The notes under the pieces were generated by a model. It did no database searches. It saw nothing but the letters and a program-made list of their open reading frames with translations, and had not been told where the DNA came from. 64,000 nt of DNA from Mesorhizobium sp. M4B.F.Ca.ET.203.01.1.1 (GTDB lineage Bacteria; Pseudomonadota; Alphaproteobacteria; Rhizobiales; Rhizobiaceae): positions 310,001 to 374,000 of the forward strand of contig NZ_SRUO01000002.1 of assembly GCF_004791025.1 (NCBI RefSeq), written 5' to 3'. This document shows positions 7,854-17,233 of the stretch, piece after piece (position 1 is the first letter of the stretch; every line of letters starts with the position of its first letter). The position numbers and the translations under genes were made by a program.

Positions 7854-9772
7854 CCCACGGCCTCAATCAGCTCGATCGCCCGCAATCGGACACAATGGTT
7901 GGCGCGCGCCCGCGATGCCAGAACGATTGGTGTCTCGTCCTCCTGGCGGGAGCTGTAGATACGCGCTGCAGCCTCCCGATCCACGCCTCGACGCGAGTAT
8001 TCCCGCGTTACTCGGTACCTCCTCAGCTCCTCATCGATATCAACGAAGAATGTGTGTGCACGACCGGGCAAAACCACATCGGACAGCGAAAGAGCGACGG
8101 ATCCTTCCACGACCAGGACGGTTTCCGGAGAAATGCTTATCTTTTCCGATCTTGGATGCGATATGCGGCTCAGCTTTTCGTAGTAGGGCAGATCGAGCGT
8201 CTCGCGAGAACGAACGCCGACCAGGCGGCTTAGAACCTTCCTGATCTCGTTCATGTCGTAGCGACCCATCACCGTTGCCTTGCGATCGGCGGCGGACCGT
8301 ATCCAGCGATCAAGGGCAACGACTTGTGCATCAATGCCGCGGCCGCGAAGCACCTCGGCGATAGCGCTGGAAAGGACACTCTTTCCGCTCCGGGAGAGCC
8401 CTGCCACGAAACACACATCACCCGGCTTCACATGCGCGATCAGATCAGATGCCGTGTCGACCAAGGTCGGGTGAACGGTGAGAATGAACTTGGCAGCCTC
8501 GAACAAGTCTGGGACGGTATAGTCGGGCATGACATGATACTTGCTGTCCAGCCCGCCCGCGCCCGTCTCGACCAGAATCGATCTGATGCCGGACCGTTTT
8601 GCGAGTGCGACGTCGGCAGAGGAATCGCCGATGACCCAGGATTGTCTGCGATCGATATTGAACGCCTCGACCGCCTGGTCGACCAACCCGGTGGCGGGCT
8701 TGCGGCATTCACAGTGGACCTTTAGCGCTTCAACCTCGCCGGCAAAGCCGCGGTCTGGATGGTGCGGGCAGTAGTAGATGGCATCGACAAAAGCCCCGTG
8801 GCGGCCAAGCTCGGTCTCCATCTTGTTATGGATCATCCGCAAGTCTCGTACAGAGCATCCTCCTCTCGCCACAACGGGTTGGTTGGTGACGACGATTGCC
8901 CGGTATTCGGCCTGGTTGAAACAGGCGATCGCGGCCGCGGCCCCCTCGATCAGTTCGAAGCGTTCGGGACGATCGATGTGCCCATAGTCGACATTGATGC
9001 ACCCATCCCTGTCCAAAAATACTGCTTTCTGCGGAGAAGCGAGTGAAGCTCGGGCTATGCGGCCGGAGGCAAGGTCGGCGCAGGCCTTGTCAAGTCTCGC
9101 CGGGGTTCCCGCGTCTTTTATGTACTCAGGGCTGCTATAGCTTCTGATCTCCGCGCCGGCCCGAAGCATTTCAGGAAAGAGATCTTTGCCAAAATCCAGC
9201 GGAGTTGCCGCGGCGCGCCACGGGTACAGGGCTTGTCTTCGAATGTAGTAAAGAGCCGCGCTGACTTTGTTGGGATAAAAGCAACCGGGATCGTGTGGAT
9301 AAGGATGGAACGCGGCAACCACGCCATCTTCCGACGTTTCGATCAGATCGGAATCTTGCGGGTGATCATTCGGATGGGTGAAAACAGTTGCGGCTGCTGC
9401 CTTGTGTTTTTCATGGAAGCACTTGAAGCGGGTGAGATCGACGTCGAGCATCGTGTCGCCGTAGATGGTGAGGAAGTCGTCGTCGAGCAGATGCAAAACA
9501 GACAGAACCGCTCCGGCAGTCCCGCGAGGTGCACCGTCATCTACACAACGAACGTCAATCCCCCAATTCCCGCGCTGAGTGCAAAATTCCACGATCTGCT
9601 CGGCTGCATGGTTCACCAGGATCAAGATCCTCTCGATCCCGTGTTGCTTGGCGAGGAGGATTTGATGCTCGAGAAGCGGCGTGCCACCAATGTTGGCCAG
9701 CGACTTGGGCAAATCACCGATCCGGCCCCTGAGCCGTGTCCCCAGACCACCCGCAAGTACCACGGCTTGCAT
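7850..9772 (-). CDS. Triple fusion: heptose-1-P guanylyltransferase (HddC-like), GmhB-like phosphatase, P-loop kinase
   Basis: A 640-residue protein with three enzyme domains. Residues 1-237 are a sugar-phosphate nucleotidyltransferase (AVVLAGGLGTRLRG, YGDTMLDVDL). Residues 249-430 are a HAD phosphatase of the GmhB type with VFLDRDGCIN, VVTNQPV, a Cys/His zinc loop (CPHHP to CECRKP) and GDSSADV. Residues 452-640 are a uridine-kinase-like P-loop domain with Walker A GLSRSGKS. The first two domains give the last two steps to GDP-D-glycero-alpha-D-manno-heptose; the third has no assigned substrate. The start at 9772 overlaps the stop of the upstream epimerase (TGATG); an in-frame extension upstream lies inside that gene and was rejected. 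Confidence 0.88.
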   Translation of the reverse strand: MQAVVLAGGLGTRLRGRIGDLPKSLANIGGTPLLEHQILLAKQHGIERILILVNHAAEQIVEFCTQRGNWGIDVRCVDDGAPRGTAGAVLSVLHLLDDDFLTIYGDTMLDVDLTRFKCFHEKHKAAAATVFTHPNDHPQDSDLIETSEDGVVAAFHPYPHDPGCFYPNKVSAALYYIRRQALYPWRAAATPLDFGKDLFPEMLRAGAEIRSYSSPEYIKDAGTPARLDKACADLASGRIARASLASPQKAVFLDRDGCINVDYGHIDRPERFELIEGAAAAIACFNQAEYRAIVVTNQPVVARGGCSVRDLRMIHNKMETELGRHGAFVDAIYYCPHHPDRGFAGEVEALKVHCECRKPATGLVDQAVEAFNIDRRQSWVIGDSSADVALAKRSGIRSILVETGAGGLDSKYHVMPDYTVPDLFEAAKFILTVHPTLVDTASDLIAHVKPGDVCFVAGLSRSGKSVLSSAIAEVLRGRGIDAQVVALDRWIRSAADRKATVMGRYDMNEIRKVLSRLVGVRSRETLDLPYYEKLSRISHPRSEKISISPETVLVVEGSVALSLSDVVLPGRAHTFFVDIDEELRRYRVTREYSRRGVDREAAARIYSSRQEDETPIVLASRARANHCVRLRAIELIEAVG

Positions 9773-10749
9773 CACGGGTGTCCTTCCTGCCGCACGATTT
9801 CCACGACGGCTTTTCGGACAGCGTCGGCCGATCCAAGCTGGGGCCGCCAACCGAGTGCACGGAGCTTTGCTACGTCATAGGAAAACCGGGGAACATCCCC
9901 CGTCCAACCGCGATCTTCAAATCCGTATTCGATCCCCGCGCCCGGTGCGACGGCCTCGACGGTCGTTTCCGCTATGAAGCTGACGGTTACCCCTTTGTCC
10001 TCGGGGCCGATATTGTAGCAGCCAAGCCGCTCGGATGCGTTTGCACGCAGGTAGACGATCGCATCGATCAGGTCATTGACGTGAAGATAGGCCTTCCGTT
10101 GCCGGCCCGATCCCAAGACATTCAGCTTGTTTGGTGTGATCTTCAGCTTTCTGACGAAATCCAGAATGACGCCATGTGTTGCCGGAACGCCGATCACGTT
10201 CGGAAAGCGAAAAATCAAGGCCCGCGCCAACCAATTCTCGACGGCTGCGCTGATTAGCGCTTCCGATGCGAGCTTCATGGCGCCGTAGTTGGAAATCGGC
10301 AGCAGCGGCCCGACATCCTCTCTGATCGGAGCCTCCCCCAAATCGCCGTACACGGCTGAGCTGGAAGCGAAAGCAAGGAACGGAACCTCTGCCGCCTTCA
10401 TTGCGTCCAACACGTTGAACGTCGTCAGAAAGGTATCGCGCAGATCGACAGAGGCATCGGCGATTCCTGCGGGAATGTCTGAATTGGCAGCCATGTGCCA
10501 GACTTCGGAAATCGGAATGCGACCGTGACAATTCAAAAATCGGGTTCTCACCGCAGCCGCGTCTGAGAGATCCACTTTCTCGAAAAAGAACCTCTCATGC
10601 GAGAGAAGTCCGTTCAGGTTTTCCCGAGAGCCTCGCGACAGATTGTCAAAGCCGAAGACCGGATATCCGCGGTCAACAAAGATCCTTGCAAGCCTGCTTC
10701 CTACAAAGCCGGCCACTCCCGATACGAAGATGGCGCGCGGTTCACCCAA
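9772..10749 (-). CDS. NAD-dependent sugar epimerase/dehydratase (extended SDR)
   Basis: A 325-residue extended short-chain dehydrogenase. It has the nucleotide-binding GVAGFVGSRLA near the start, SSSAVYG and the catalytic YGAMK pair, as in UDP- or GDP-sugar 4-epimerases and dehydratases. It is first in the heptose operon, and its stop overlaps the start of the guanylyltransferase fusion by one base, so its substrate is probably the GDP-heptose or a sugar used with it. The exact reaction cannot be told from sequence. Confidence 0.85.
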   Translation of the reverse strand: MGEPRAIFVSGVAGFVGSRLARIFVDRGYPVFGFDNLSRGSRENLNGLLSHERFFFEKVDLSDAAAVRTRFLNCHGRIPISEVWHMAANSDIPAGIADASVDLRDTFLTTFNVLDAMKAAEVPFLAFASSSAVYGDLGEAPIREDVGPLLPISNYGAMKLASEALISAAVENWLARALIFRFPNVIGVPATHGVILDFVRKLKITPNKLNVLGSGRQRKAYLHVNDLIDAIVYLRANASERLGCYNIGPEDKGVTVSFIAETTVEAVAPGAGIEYGFEDRGWTGDVPRFSYDVAKLRALGWRPQLGSADAVRKAVVEIVRQEGHP

Positions 10750-11097
10750 TCGGATTGCCCCTTACCTCTTGTGCGCAAGCTTTCGCGCCACAAGTCCTCC
10801 GGATTCTGCAATGACTTCCGTTTGCAAGCCTTCACCGCCGGACAAACAGGGAATTCGACGGGGGCTCGGCGTTAACCTCTGCGCTCGTCTTTGAGGTCAT
10901 GCGTCTCTTGCGTCTTTGTGAATCATTGCATGGTTTTCTTCGATCCGCGATTATTCCTCGGGGGTAGCCCCATTTTGCTGATCCGGACTGAATCGCATCG
11001 CGCCCGCCTGTGCGGCGACGCTGCCGCGGATCCTTGCGATCGTGCCGGCCGCAAAGTTTCGCCGTTTGCGTCTCTGGCGGATCGAACCGGCCTTCGA
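10750..11097. other. Intergenic region upstream of the heptose operon
   Basis: No gene was recognised in these 348 bases. The region lies between two minus-strand genes and should hold the heptose operon promoter. No clear operator or terminator hairpin was seen. Confidence 0.3.
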
Positions 11098-11997
11098 CTA
11101 AGAATACCGACGCAATGCCCCGGATGAGGGGCGGTCGCCATCCAGCGAGAAGCTCCGAAACTCGATACCGAGTTGCCTGAGCCGCTCTACGCCGGGAACC
11201 GCACGCGCCGGGCGCACGAGCCCGAGGATGGAGTCGGATCGGAAGGGCAGGGGGACATGCAGGGCCTCAACTGCCTTGAGCGCGCCACTGACAAACTGCC
11301 AGGGCACGGGGACGGCGTGCAGTGCTCTGCCTTGCGATGCGGCGATCTCGTTCATGAGCTGTCGGAACGGCACCGGTTCGGGGTTGGCCAGCCCTACCGG
11401 TTCCAGCAGCGGCATGTCCGACTCGGCAATTCGCACCATGGCGGTTGCCATGTCCGCCTCATGCACCATGAACTGATGGGAGCGCGCCCCGATCAGGGGT
11501 GTGACCGGCAGCGTGGTGAGCTTGCGGAGCGCGCCTGCCATCCCGCCCCAACCAGGGCCGTACACCAGGCCGAGCCGGGTGGAGACAGCTCCCAGACTGC
11601 CGGCGGTGCGTTCGCAGGCCAGCTTCGCCTGACCGTACAACTGTTGGGTTCCCTCCCAGGCGGACATCGAGGAGATGAAAATGACCCGGCGAACCCCCGC
11701 GTCGACCGCATTGCGGAGGAGGTGCTGCGAGCCGGACACATTGGTGCCCCACACATCGCCGGCGCTGACGAGGGTCAGGTCCCATGCGCCGTGGATGAGC
11801 ACATCCAGGTCGCTGAATGCTGCCCCCGACAGTGGGCTTTTGATCTCGTACGGGCGCCACTCAGTGACGCCGGCGGCAGGCCCGGAGGTCACCCGGTTCG
11901 AACGGGCGAACGCGATGACCTCATGCCCTTGTTCGGCGAAGGCGGCACGCAGGATGGTCCCGACATATCCGTTCGCTCCGGTGATACCGACCCGCAT
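11098..11997 (-). CDS. NAD-dependent epimerase/dehydratase family protein (SDR)
   Basis: A 299-residue SDR with the Rossmann start VGITGANGYVGTILRAAF and SSMSAWEG followed by YGQAK, the usual catalytic Tyr-Lys pair. These proteins act on nucleotide-activated or lipid-linked sugars. It follows the GMC oxidoreductase with a gap of 7 bases and belongs to the 14773-to-11098 transcription unit with a glycosyltransferase, which suggests a sugar-modifying step in polysaccharide synthesis. The substrate is unknown. Confidence 0.82.
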   Translation of the reverse strand: MRVGITGANGYVGTILRAAFAEQGHEVIAFARSNRVTSGPAAGVTEWRPYEIKSPLSGAAFSDLDVLIHGAWDLTLVSAGDVWGTNVSGSQHLLRNAVDAGVRRVIFISSMSAWEGTQQLYGQAKLACERTAGSLGAVSTRLGLVYGPGWGGMAGALRKLTTLPVTPLIGARSHQFMVHEADMATAMVRIAESDMPLLEPVGLANPEPVPFRQLMNEIAASQGRALHAVPVPWQFVSGALKAVEALHVPLPFRSDSILGLVRPARAVPGVERLRQLGIEFRSFSLDGDRPSSGALRRYS

Positions 11998-12004
11998 CGA
12001 ACGC

Positions 12005-13624
12005 TCAAGCCATCAGCTGCATCGCTTCGCGAGCGATGCGATGCGAATTAGCCATCACCGTCAGGGTAAAGGTGGTTGCCGGAACACTTGGGAAAACCGA
12101 CCCGTCGATGAGATGGATCCGGTCCCAGCGCGCCAGCCGCCCGAGGCGGTCTGTCGTCGCACTCCCGGAGTCCGGCTCATTGGCGTGAGGAAAGCTGCCG
12201 CCAAAGTGGTAGCTCTTGGCTCCGCCCGACCATAGCATCTGCGGCGTGACTGGCCACAAGTCCAGGTAAGGTGCCGCTTTGCGGATCCGCCTTATTACGT
12301 CAGGCAGCATCGGAGGCACACATTTGCCCCTGACCCTGGCCTTGCTGAAGCCCTCCGAAGTGAGGGTAATCTGGGGAAGCTCGTCAGGAGCTGCTGCGGA
12401 CAGCTGGGCGCTCACCCGGATCTTAGGTGATGCCCAGGACGGCAAGTAGCCCAGGCCTACCGTCAACCGGCTGAGCAGCCGATCGGTCGCGAAGGCGGCG
12501 GCGCGGTGTTTGAGGAACCCGGGAAGCGCATCGTAATATGCCTGGTTGAACGGGTAGAAGTGAATCTGTGAAACATCCAAGCCTTCGTCGTCCCGGGCGA
12601 TGACCATGGTGAACTGGTTGAGTGTGAACTCGCGCCTTGCACGTGGGTCGGGTGTTGGCTTCATGGAAATCATTGGAAGAACGAACTGAGCAGATTCCGA
12701 AAGATGTACCGGCTGGTCCGACCTGAGCGAGCCTAGCATCAGCCTTGTGGTCCCGATTGCTCCGCAGCCCACGAAGACCCGGTCGGCCGTGAATCGCTGG
12801 ATATGGCCGCTCGACAGTTCCCGGGCGTGCACGACGGCCGTGTCGCCATCCTGTTCGACTCGCACCGCGAGCAACCCGCTGCGGTAGTCGATCCTCCCGT
12901 TTCGCCGGAAGCGATCGAAGCTGTGCGAGGCCGAGAAGATCAGCGACCGTGGGCACCCGGTCATGCACAGGCCGCAGGGCTGGCATTCGGGGGCAGCGAA
13001 GGCGAGCCGGGCGCGGCCTATCGTTATGCCGGTGGAGCGCACTCGCTCGCGGTGCCGGTGGTAATTGGCCAGGACCATCTGTGTCCGCGGCGCCAGCGGC
13101 GGAAGCGGGTCCGGGGATCCGATGAGCGGAAACCACTCCTCGAGATCGTCGGACTCTCCAGCGAAAGGAATGTGACCCAGGATCGTCCGATAGTGCTCTT
13201 CCATATCCGAGAAGTCGACCGGCCATCCCTTGAACGTGGCGGCGCTGAAGGGCATGATTTGGGCCCCCCAGACATTGCTAAACCCGCCGTAGGCGCTCGA
13301 TATGACCGCCGGGTTCACTCTGCCCACGGAATGGACGCGGTCGAGCTGGCCCTTGTTGGCAAACGGGAAATCGGATCCGTAGCTTCTCTTTTCAGGCAGC
13401 GAGTCGGACTGGACCCGCTTGGGCTGCAGGCTGACCCGGCGGACGTCCTCCTCATCCCAGTCGTCGACACGCAGCCTGGACAGCCTGGCTATTACCTCCT
13501 GGGTCTCCGCGTCCAGCACGGTGCCCGGATCGAACACGGTTATCTTCTCGTCCGGTTTTTCGGACAGCGCCAACACGGCGGCGGCTGCAGCCGGACCCGA
13601 CCCGATGATTAGCGAAGACGGCAT
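12005..13624 (-). CDS. GMC-type FAD oxidoreductase with a 4Fe-4S-type cysteine motif
   Basis: A 539-residue flavoprotein. The dinucleotide-binding start SLIIGSGPAAAAAVLAL and a C-terminal DGSVFPSVPATTFTLTVMA are typical of GMC oxidoreductases (glucose-methanol-choline family), with FAD-linked oxidation of an alcohol expected. Around residue 215 it carries CQPCGLCMTGCP, the C-x2-C-x2-C-x3-CP arrangement of ferredoxin-type iron-sulfur sites, which suggests electrons leave through a cluster rather than directly to oxygen. It sits between a glycosyltransferase (its stop touches this start) and an SDR, so a sugar or lipid-linked sugar is the likely substrate. Start ATG 13624 follows GGGAAG. Confidence 0.82.
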   Translation of the reverse strand: MPSSLIIGSGPAAAAAVLALSEKPDEKITVFDPGTVLDAETQEVIARLSRLRVDDWDEEDVRRVSLQPKRVQSDSLPEKRSYGSDFPFANKGQLDRVHSVGRVNPAVISSAYGGFSNVWGAQIMPFSAATFKGWPVDFSDMEEHYRTILGHIPFAGESDDLEEWFPLIGSPDPLPPLAPRTQMVLANYHRHRERVRSTGITIGRARLAFAAPECQPCGLCMTGCPRSLIFSASHSFDRFRRNGRIDYRSGLLAVRVEQDGDTAVVHARELSSGHIQRFTADRVFVGCGAIGTTRLMLGSLRSDQPVHLSESAQFVLPMISMKPTPDPRARREFTLNQFTMVIARDDEGLDVSQIHFYPFNQAYYDALPGFLKHRAAAFATDRLLSRLTVGLGYLPSWASPKIRVSAQLSAAAPDELPQITLTSEGFSKARVRGKCVPPMLPDVIRRIRKAAPYLDLWPVTPQMLWSGGAKSYHFGGSFPHANEPDSGSATTDRLGRLARWDRIHLIDGSVFPSVPATTFTLTVMANSHRIAREAMQLMA

Positions 13625-14773
13625 CTACTTCCCACGTCTAATACCTTGCGCGGCTGCGTCCAGTATCTGCTTGTTGGCCTGACGCAGCCGGCGCAGGCGG
13701 CGCAGCAGCGCGATCCGGCCGGTGACATGGCCTGCCGCGGCAAGACCCACGCCAACGATTATTGCCGCGCATCGCGCCAGCCCGTGGGCGTCGCCCTTGG
13801 CCGCTTGCAAAATCTCGCGCGGAACGCCCCTGGTCAGCGCGTGCCAGACGAAGCGGGTCTCGGCACCCAGTGTGGCGGCGTCGCCCATCTGGGCAAAGGC
13901 CTCGACTTTCCCCTTGTTGACGAAGAAGCAGCGGCGCCAGAAGTACTTCCAGGTCGGCCGTGAGGCGGGCACAAAGTGGCGGACGGTCGCCGCCGGTTCA
14001 TAGATGACTGCCTCGCTGCCCTTGATGTGCGCCACGCGGTGGCACATGTCCATGTCGTCGTGATGGTCGGAATGGAACCCTCCCACCTGCTCGAGGAGGG
14101 TCCGCCGCACCGACATGTTGGCTCCGATGAGGTGGGCCGAAGGGCCTCGGCTGGTCGGAAGGCCATCGTAAGCACATCCGAACACCCAGTCGAACTGTAG
14201 AGGGAACCAGGCCGGGCGGCCAACCTCGAACACCGGAATGGGACGCCCGCCGACGGCGCCGATGCGCGCGTCCTGGTACGGGGCGGTGAGAACCTCGAGC
14301 CAGTCCTTGTCGGCCGCCGCATCGTCATCCAGGAACGCCAGGATCTCTCCGGCAGCCGTCTCGGCTGCCGTGTTTCGGGCCGACCCGAGATGCCCGTCCC
14401 ATTTGTTCTGGATCACCCGTATCGGGGGGGTGGATGCAGCGAAGTCAGCCCATTGGACGGCACAACGGCGGAACAGGGGCTGGTCGACGCATACGATGAT
14501 CTCGCAGGGCTGCAATGTCTGCTCCTGAGCCGAGGCCACCGACTTCAGCAGCAGTGCCCACCTGTCCGCAGTGTAGGCACAAATAATTACTGAGATCGTA
14601 GGGGGGCGGCGTTCGCTGCTGACGCCATCCTCGGACTGCCCGGTTTTCGATCGCGGCTGACCGGTTGTGACAACGTCAGCGCCGCAAGCGAGACCGATAT
14701 TCGGGTTCCGGACGTGGCCCTCTTGGCCAACGCCAGTCGAAGCATAGGATTGCGCAAGCTTCAGAATACGCAT
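13625..14773 (-). CDS. Family 2 glycosyltransferase
   Basis: A 382-residue protein with a GT-A domain from about residue 59: ISVIICAYTADRW, then a donor site ILAFLDDDAAADKDWL with the DDD metal motif, and a later HHDDMDMCHRV acidic motif. It should transfer a sugar from a nucleotide donor at the cytoplasmic face. The 58-residue N-terminal extension is not part of the family. ATG 14773 follows GGGAG by 9 bases. It opens the minus-strand unit with the GMC oxidoreductase and SDR and is divergent from the plus-strand assembly operon. The C-terminal 70 residues are basic and may bind the membrane. Confidence 0.87.
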   Translation of the reverse strand: MRILKLAQSYASTGVGQEGHVRNPNIGLACGADVVTTGQPRSKTGQSEDGVSSERRPPTISVIICAYTADRWALLLKSVASAQEQTLQPCEIIVCVDQPLFRRCAVQWADFAASTPPIRVIQNKWDGHLGSARNTAAETAAGEILAFLDDDAAADKDWLEVLTAPYQDARIGAVGGRPIPVFEVGRPAWFPLQFDWVFGCAYDGLPTSRGPSAHLIGANMSVRRTLLEQVGGFHSDHHDDMDMCHRVAHIKGSEAVIYEPAATVRHFVPASRPTWKYFWRRCFFVNKGKVEAFAQMGDAATLGAETRFVWHALTRGVPREILQAAKGDAHGLARCAAIIVGVGLAAAGHVTGRIALLRRLRRLRQANKQILDAAAQGIRRGK

Positions 14774-15291
14774 CTAGGATTTCTCCCGACTTGAGCTGCC
14801 AGTGTCTGTCCAAACTCTTGGATAAAGGTGCGATGGTCCTGGTTTGAAACGCCAGGCCTCACGCACTGGATCCGGCCTGCCCGGAGGGCGGTTCTCGCCA
14901 CGGAAGATCACCAGGGCCCGCGTGCGCGGCGGGTCTGGCGGCGCACCGGCGTGACGCAAACCACCTCGCGTTACGCAGTCCGTATTTTGTCCGTTTCCGG
15001 TCGACAATCATCCCTCCACGTGACTCCTGTCGCAGGCACAGCGCAAGCGCCCCGAAGGACTACCCCTTCTGACCTCGCACAGGCGAGCGTCGATCGGGCA
15101 TAGTAGTGCCTGGCCGCTTCCAGCCGCTCGAGTGGGGACCCGTGCTGTCAGCCATCTCCCAAATCAAATGTTCGGCGAGTGTCCGAAACCGCAGCGGGTG
15201 GAAACCATCCTCGCGCTGCGGGGCGCGCTGCTGCTTTGTCATCGTGGAGTTGTGAGCTGGCGTCCTTTTGAAATCGGCTGCGAGAACAACA
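14774..15291. other. Divergent intergenic region between two polysaccharide operons
   Basis: These 518 bases separate the minus-strand glycosyltransferase unit from the plus-strand assembly operon and should contain both promoters. Open frames here have no ribosome sites or family features. No clear operator was recognised. Confidence 0.35.
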
Positions 15292-16866
15292 ATGCGTATC
15301 TGCCTCAATCTCGATCCGTCCCGGCTACTGCGATGGCACCTCTGGCTGGCAGAAGCGCTTGCTGAAGTGCCTGGCAACGAAGTCTCCTGCGCTTTGGTGG
15401 CCGGCCGCCGGCCGCTGCCGTTAGTCTGCCGTCTGCTCCTCGAACTCGAAAGACTGGTCTATGGCCTTCGCGGGAAGAGCGCCGTCGACCCGGTAGACGC
15501 GGCGCTGCGGCGCCTGCCGCCGCCTCCGGCCGACCGGGTGGATGTGGTGATCGATGTGAGCGGGCTGGGATCGCTCCCGGCGGCGCGGCGCGTGCTCACT
15601 CCGGTATTCAACGGCGCACCCGGCGAGATCGGAGTCATGGCGGCCTGGGTGAACAATCAGGATCTTGTCGTCGAGCTGCACGACACGGCTCGCCCGTTGT
15701 GGCCGTGGACGGCGCGCCTGGCCAGCGCGGACCATGAAGTGCTGGCAATGAGGCTCGACAGCGCCCTTTCCTGCGCTGTGCCACTAATCCTCAAAGCCCT
15801 GCGCGAGGAAACCGGTTCAACTACGCACGGTATCTCCGGTCCACGGAAGGCAGTACCTTCATTTGGCGCGCTTTCGGCTCTGGCAAGGGCGACCGGCACG
15901 GTTGCATCGAAGGCGATCGGGGCTTTGGACATTCTGGCGAGGGGCGGTAGGATGTGGGGGATCGGCTGGCGCTTCGATGAGTCGGCGAGCCTGCTCGACA
16001 AAGGCGAAGCAGGCTTTCGGGTGCTCACGGGAAATGCCGACAGCTACCTTGCCGACCCGTTCCCGTTCCGGCACCAGGGGCAGGCTTTCATCTTTGTTGA
16101 GCAGTTCCTCTACTCGAGGAACCGGGGGTGCATTGCGGTCGTGGCAGTGAACCGGGATGGGACAGCCGGCGCCCCCCGGATCGTTGTGGAGGAACCGCAT
16201 CACCTCTCGTACCCGTTCGTGTTCGAGCAGGATGGTCAGATCTGGATGATCCCTGAATCGGGGGCGGCCAGGAATGTCAGCCTCTACAGGGCAGTGGAAT
16301 TTCCCTACCGGTGGACACGGGAGGCCTGCCTCATGGAAGGCATTGAGGGCTACGATACCACGCCGCTCTGCCACGAAGGGGGTTTTTGGTTTTTCGTCAG
16401 CCCAAGGCTGTGGAGGTCCACCGCCTGGGATACTCTCAGCCTCTACCATGCCGAGAGCCTGGCCGGGTCTTGGACGCCCCATGCTGCCAATCCCATTGTG
16501 ATCGATGCCGGGCTCAGCCGCCCCGCCGGCGCCGTAATCCGACACGGCGGACGCGCGATGCGCCCAGTCCAAGACTGCGCGCGCGGCTATGGCGGCGCGG
16601 TGACATTCTGTCAGATCGATGCGCTCGGCGCGTCGGAATTTGCCCAGACCCCGGTCGGTCGCATTTGGTCCGGAGCCTTCGGGTGTCACACCTACAACCG
16701 CCGGTCCGGCTTGGAGGTGATCGACCTGTTCGGACATGTCCGGGGGTTGCGAGAGGTCACGACCGCTTATCGAGTGCTGGTACCGAACGCGCCGGTCTCC
16801 GGAGCGCGCGGAATCTCGGAGCCGTATGGGCAACTCGTTTCCCTGCCGGTCTCACGTCCGGATTAG
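15292..16866 (+). CDS. Protein with a C-terminal GINT1-like (five-bladed propeller) domain
   Basis: A 524-residue protein. From about residue 215 onward it shows motifs of the glucosamine inositolphosphorylceramide transferase 1 N-terminal domain, a GH43/32-like propeller: SYLADPFPFRHQG, HLSYPFVFEQDGQIW, GYDTTPLCHEGGFWFF and RPVQDC. The N-terminal 200 residues are not recognised. Such proteins occur in polysaccharide loci, but the reaction is uncertain; sugar transfer or sugar binding is likely. ATG 15292 is used; an in-frame TTG lies 24 bases earlier. It is the first gene of the plus-strand assembly operon and probably acts on the same repeat unit as the glycosyltransferases downstream. Confidence 0.7.
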   Translation: MRICLNLDPSRLLRWHLWLAEALAEVPGNEVSCALVAGRRPLPLVCRLLLELERLVYGLRGKSAVDPVDAALRRLPPPPADRVDVVIDVSGLGSLPAARRVLTPVFNGAPGEIGVMAAWVNNQDLVVELHDTARPLWPWTARLASADHEVLAMRLDSALSCAVPLILKALREETGSTTHGISGPRKAVPSFGALSALARATGTVASKAIGALDILARGGRMWGIGWRFDESASLLDKGEAGFRVLTGNADSYLADPFPFRHQGQAFIFVEQFLYSRNRGCIAVVAVNRDGTAGAPRIVVEEPHHLSYPFVFEQDGQIWMIPESGAARNVSLYRAVEFPYRWTREACLMEGIEGYDTTPLCHEGGFWFFVSPRLWRSTAWDTLSLYHAESLAGSWTPHAANPIVIDAGLSRPAGAVIRHGGRAMRPVQDCARGYGGAVTFCQIDALGASEFAQTPVGRIWSGAFGCHTYNRRSGLEVIDLFGHVRGLREVTTAYRVLVPNAPVSGARGISEPYGQLVSLPVSRPD

Positions 16867-16916
16867 CCACCCGCTGCAAAAGCGGTCGAGCGCATGGGAT
16901 AGCCCAAAAGAGCTAA

Positions 16917-17126
16917 TCATCTATTGTCTCTTTCTAACCATCCATCGTCCTTCCATTTCAGATCTTCGCCGGTAATGCTCGTATGCTCGTACAGCAACCA
17001 AAGCTTTAGGGGGCCACAAGCGCTCCAATAGGCGCACCAATCTTCTTTCAGCTCATCTTCATATTCGTTGTGGCCGGGGAGTCCGCATATGGTTGGATCA
17101 AACACATCCGTGTATGTGGCGCTCAT
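16917..17126 (-). CDS. Possible small protein of unknown function (69 residues)
   Basis: A minus-strand frame between two plus-strand genes, starting MSATYTDVFDPTICGLPG and ending LKWKDDGWLERDNR. Its composition (acidic, rich in Trp and Tyr, little Arg or Pro) looks like a real small protein rather than a shadow of GC-rich DNA, and the local DNA is less GC-rich than its neighbours. The ribosome site is weak (AGGGG about 11 bases upstream). It could be a gene remnant. No family was recognised. Confidence 0.4.
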   Translation of the reverse strand: MSATYTDVFDPTICGLPGHNEYEDELKEDWCAYWSACGPLKLWLLYEHTSITGEDLKWKDDGWLERDNR

Positions 17127-17233
17127 TGGAGATGGCCCCTGCGGCTTGTCGCTGGCCGCGCACTTGCCTGCGCGTGGTGTGGCGCGCTTCCAGCGCGCCC
17201 TCTGGGTCCCGTCCTCGACCTCGCAGCACTGCC

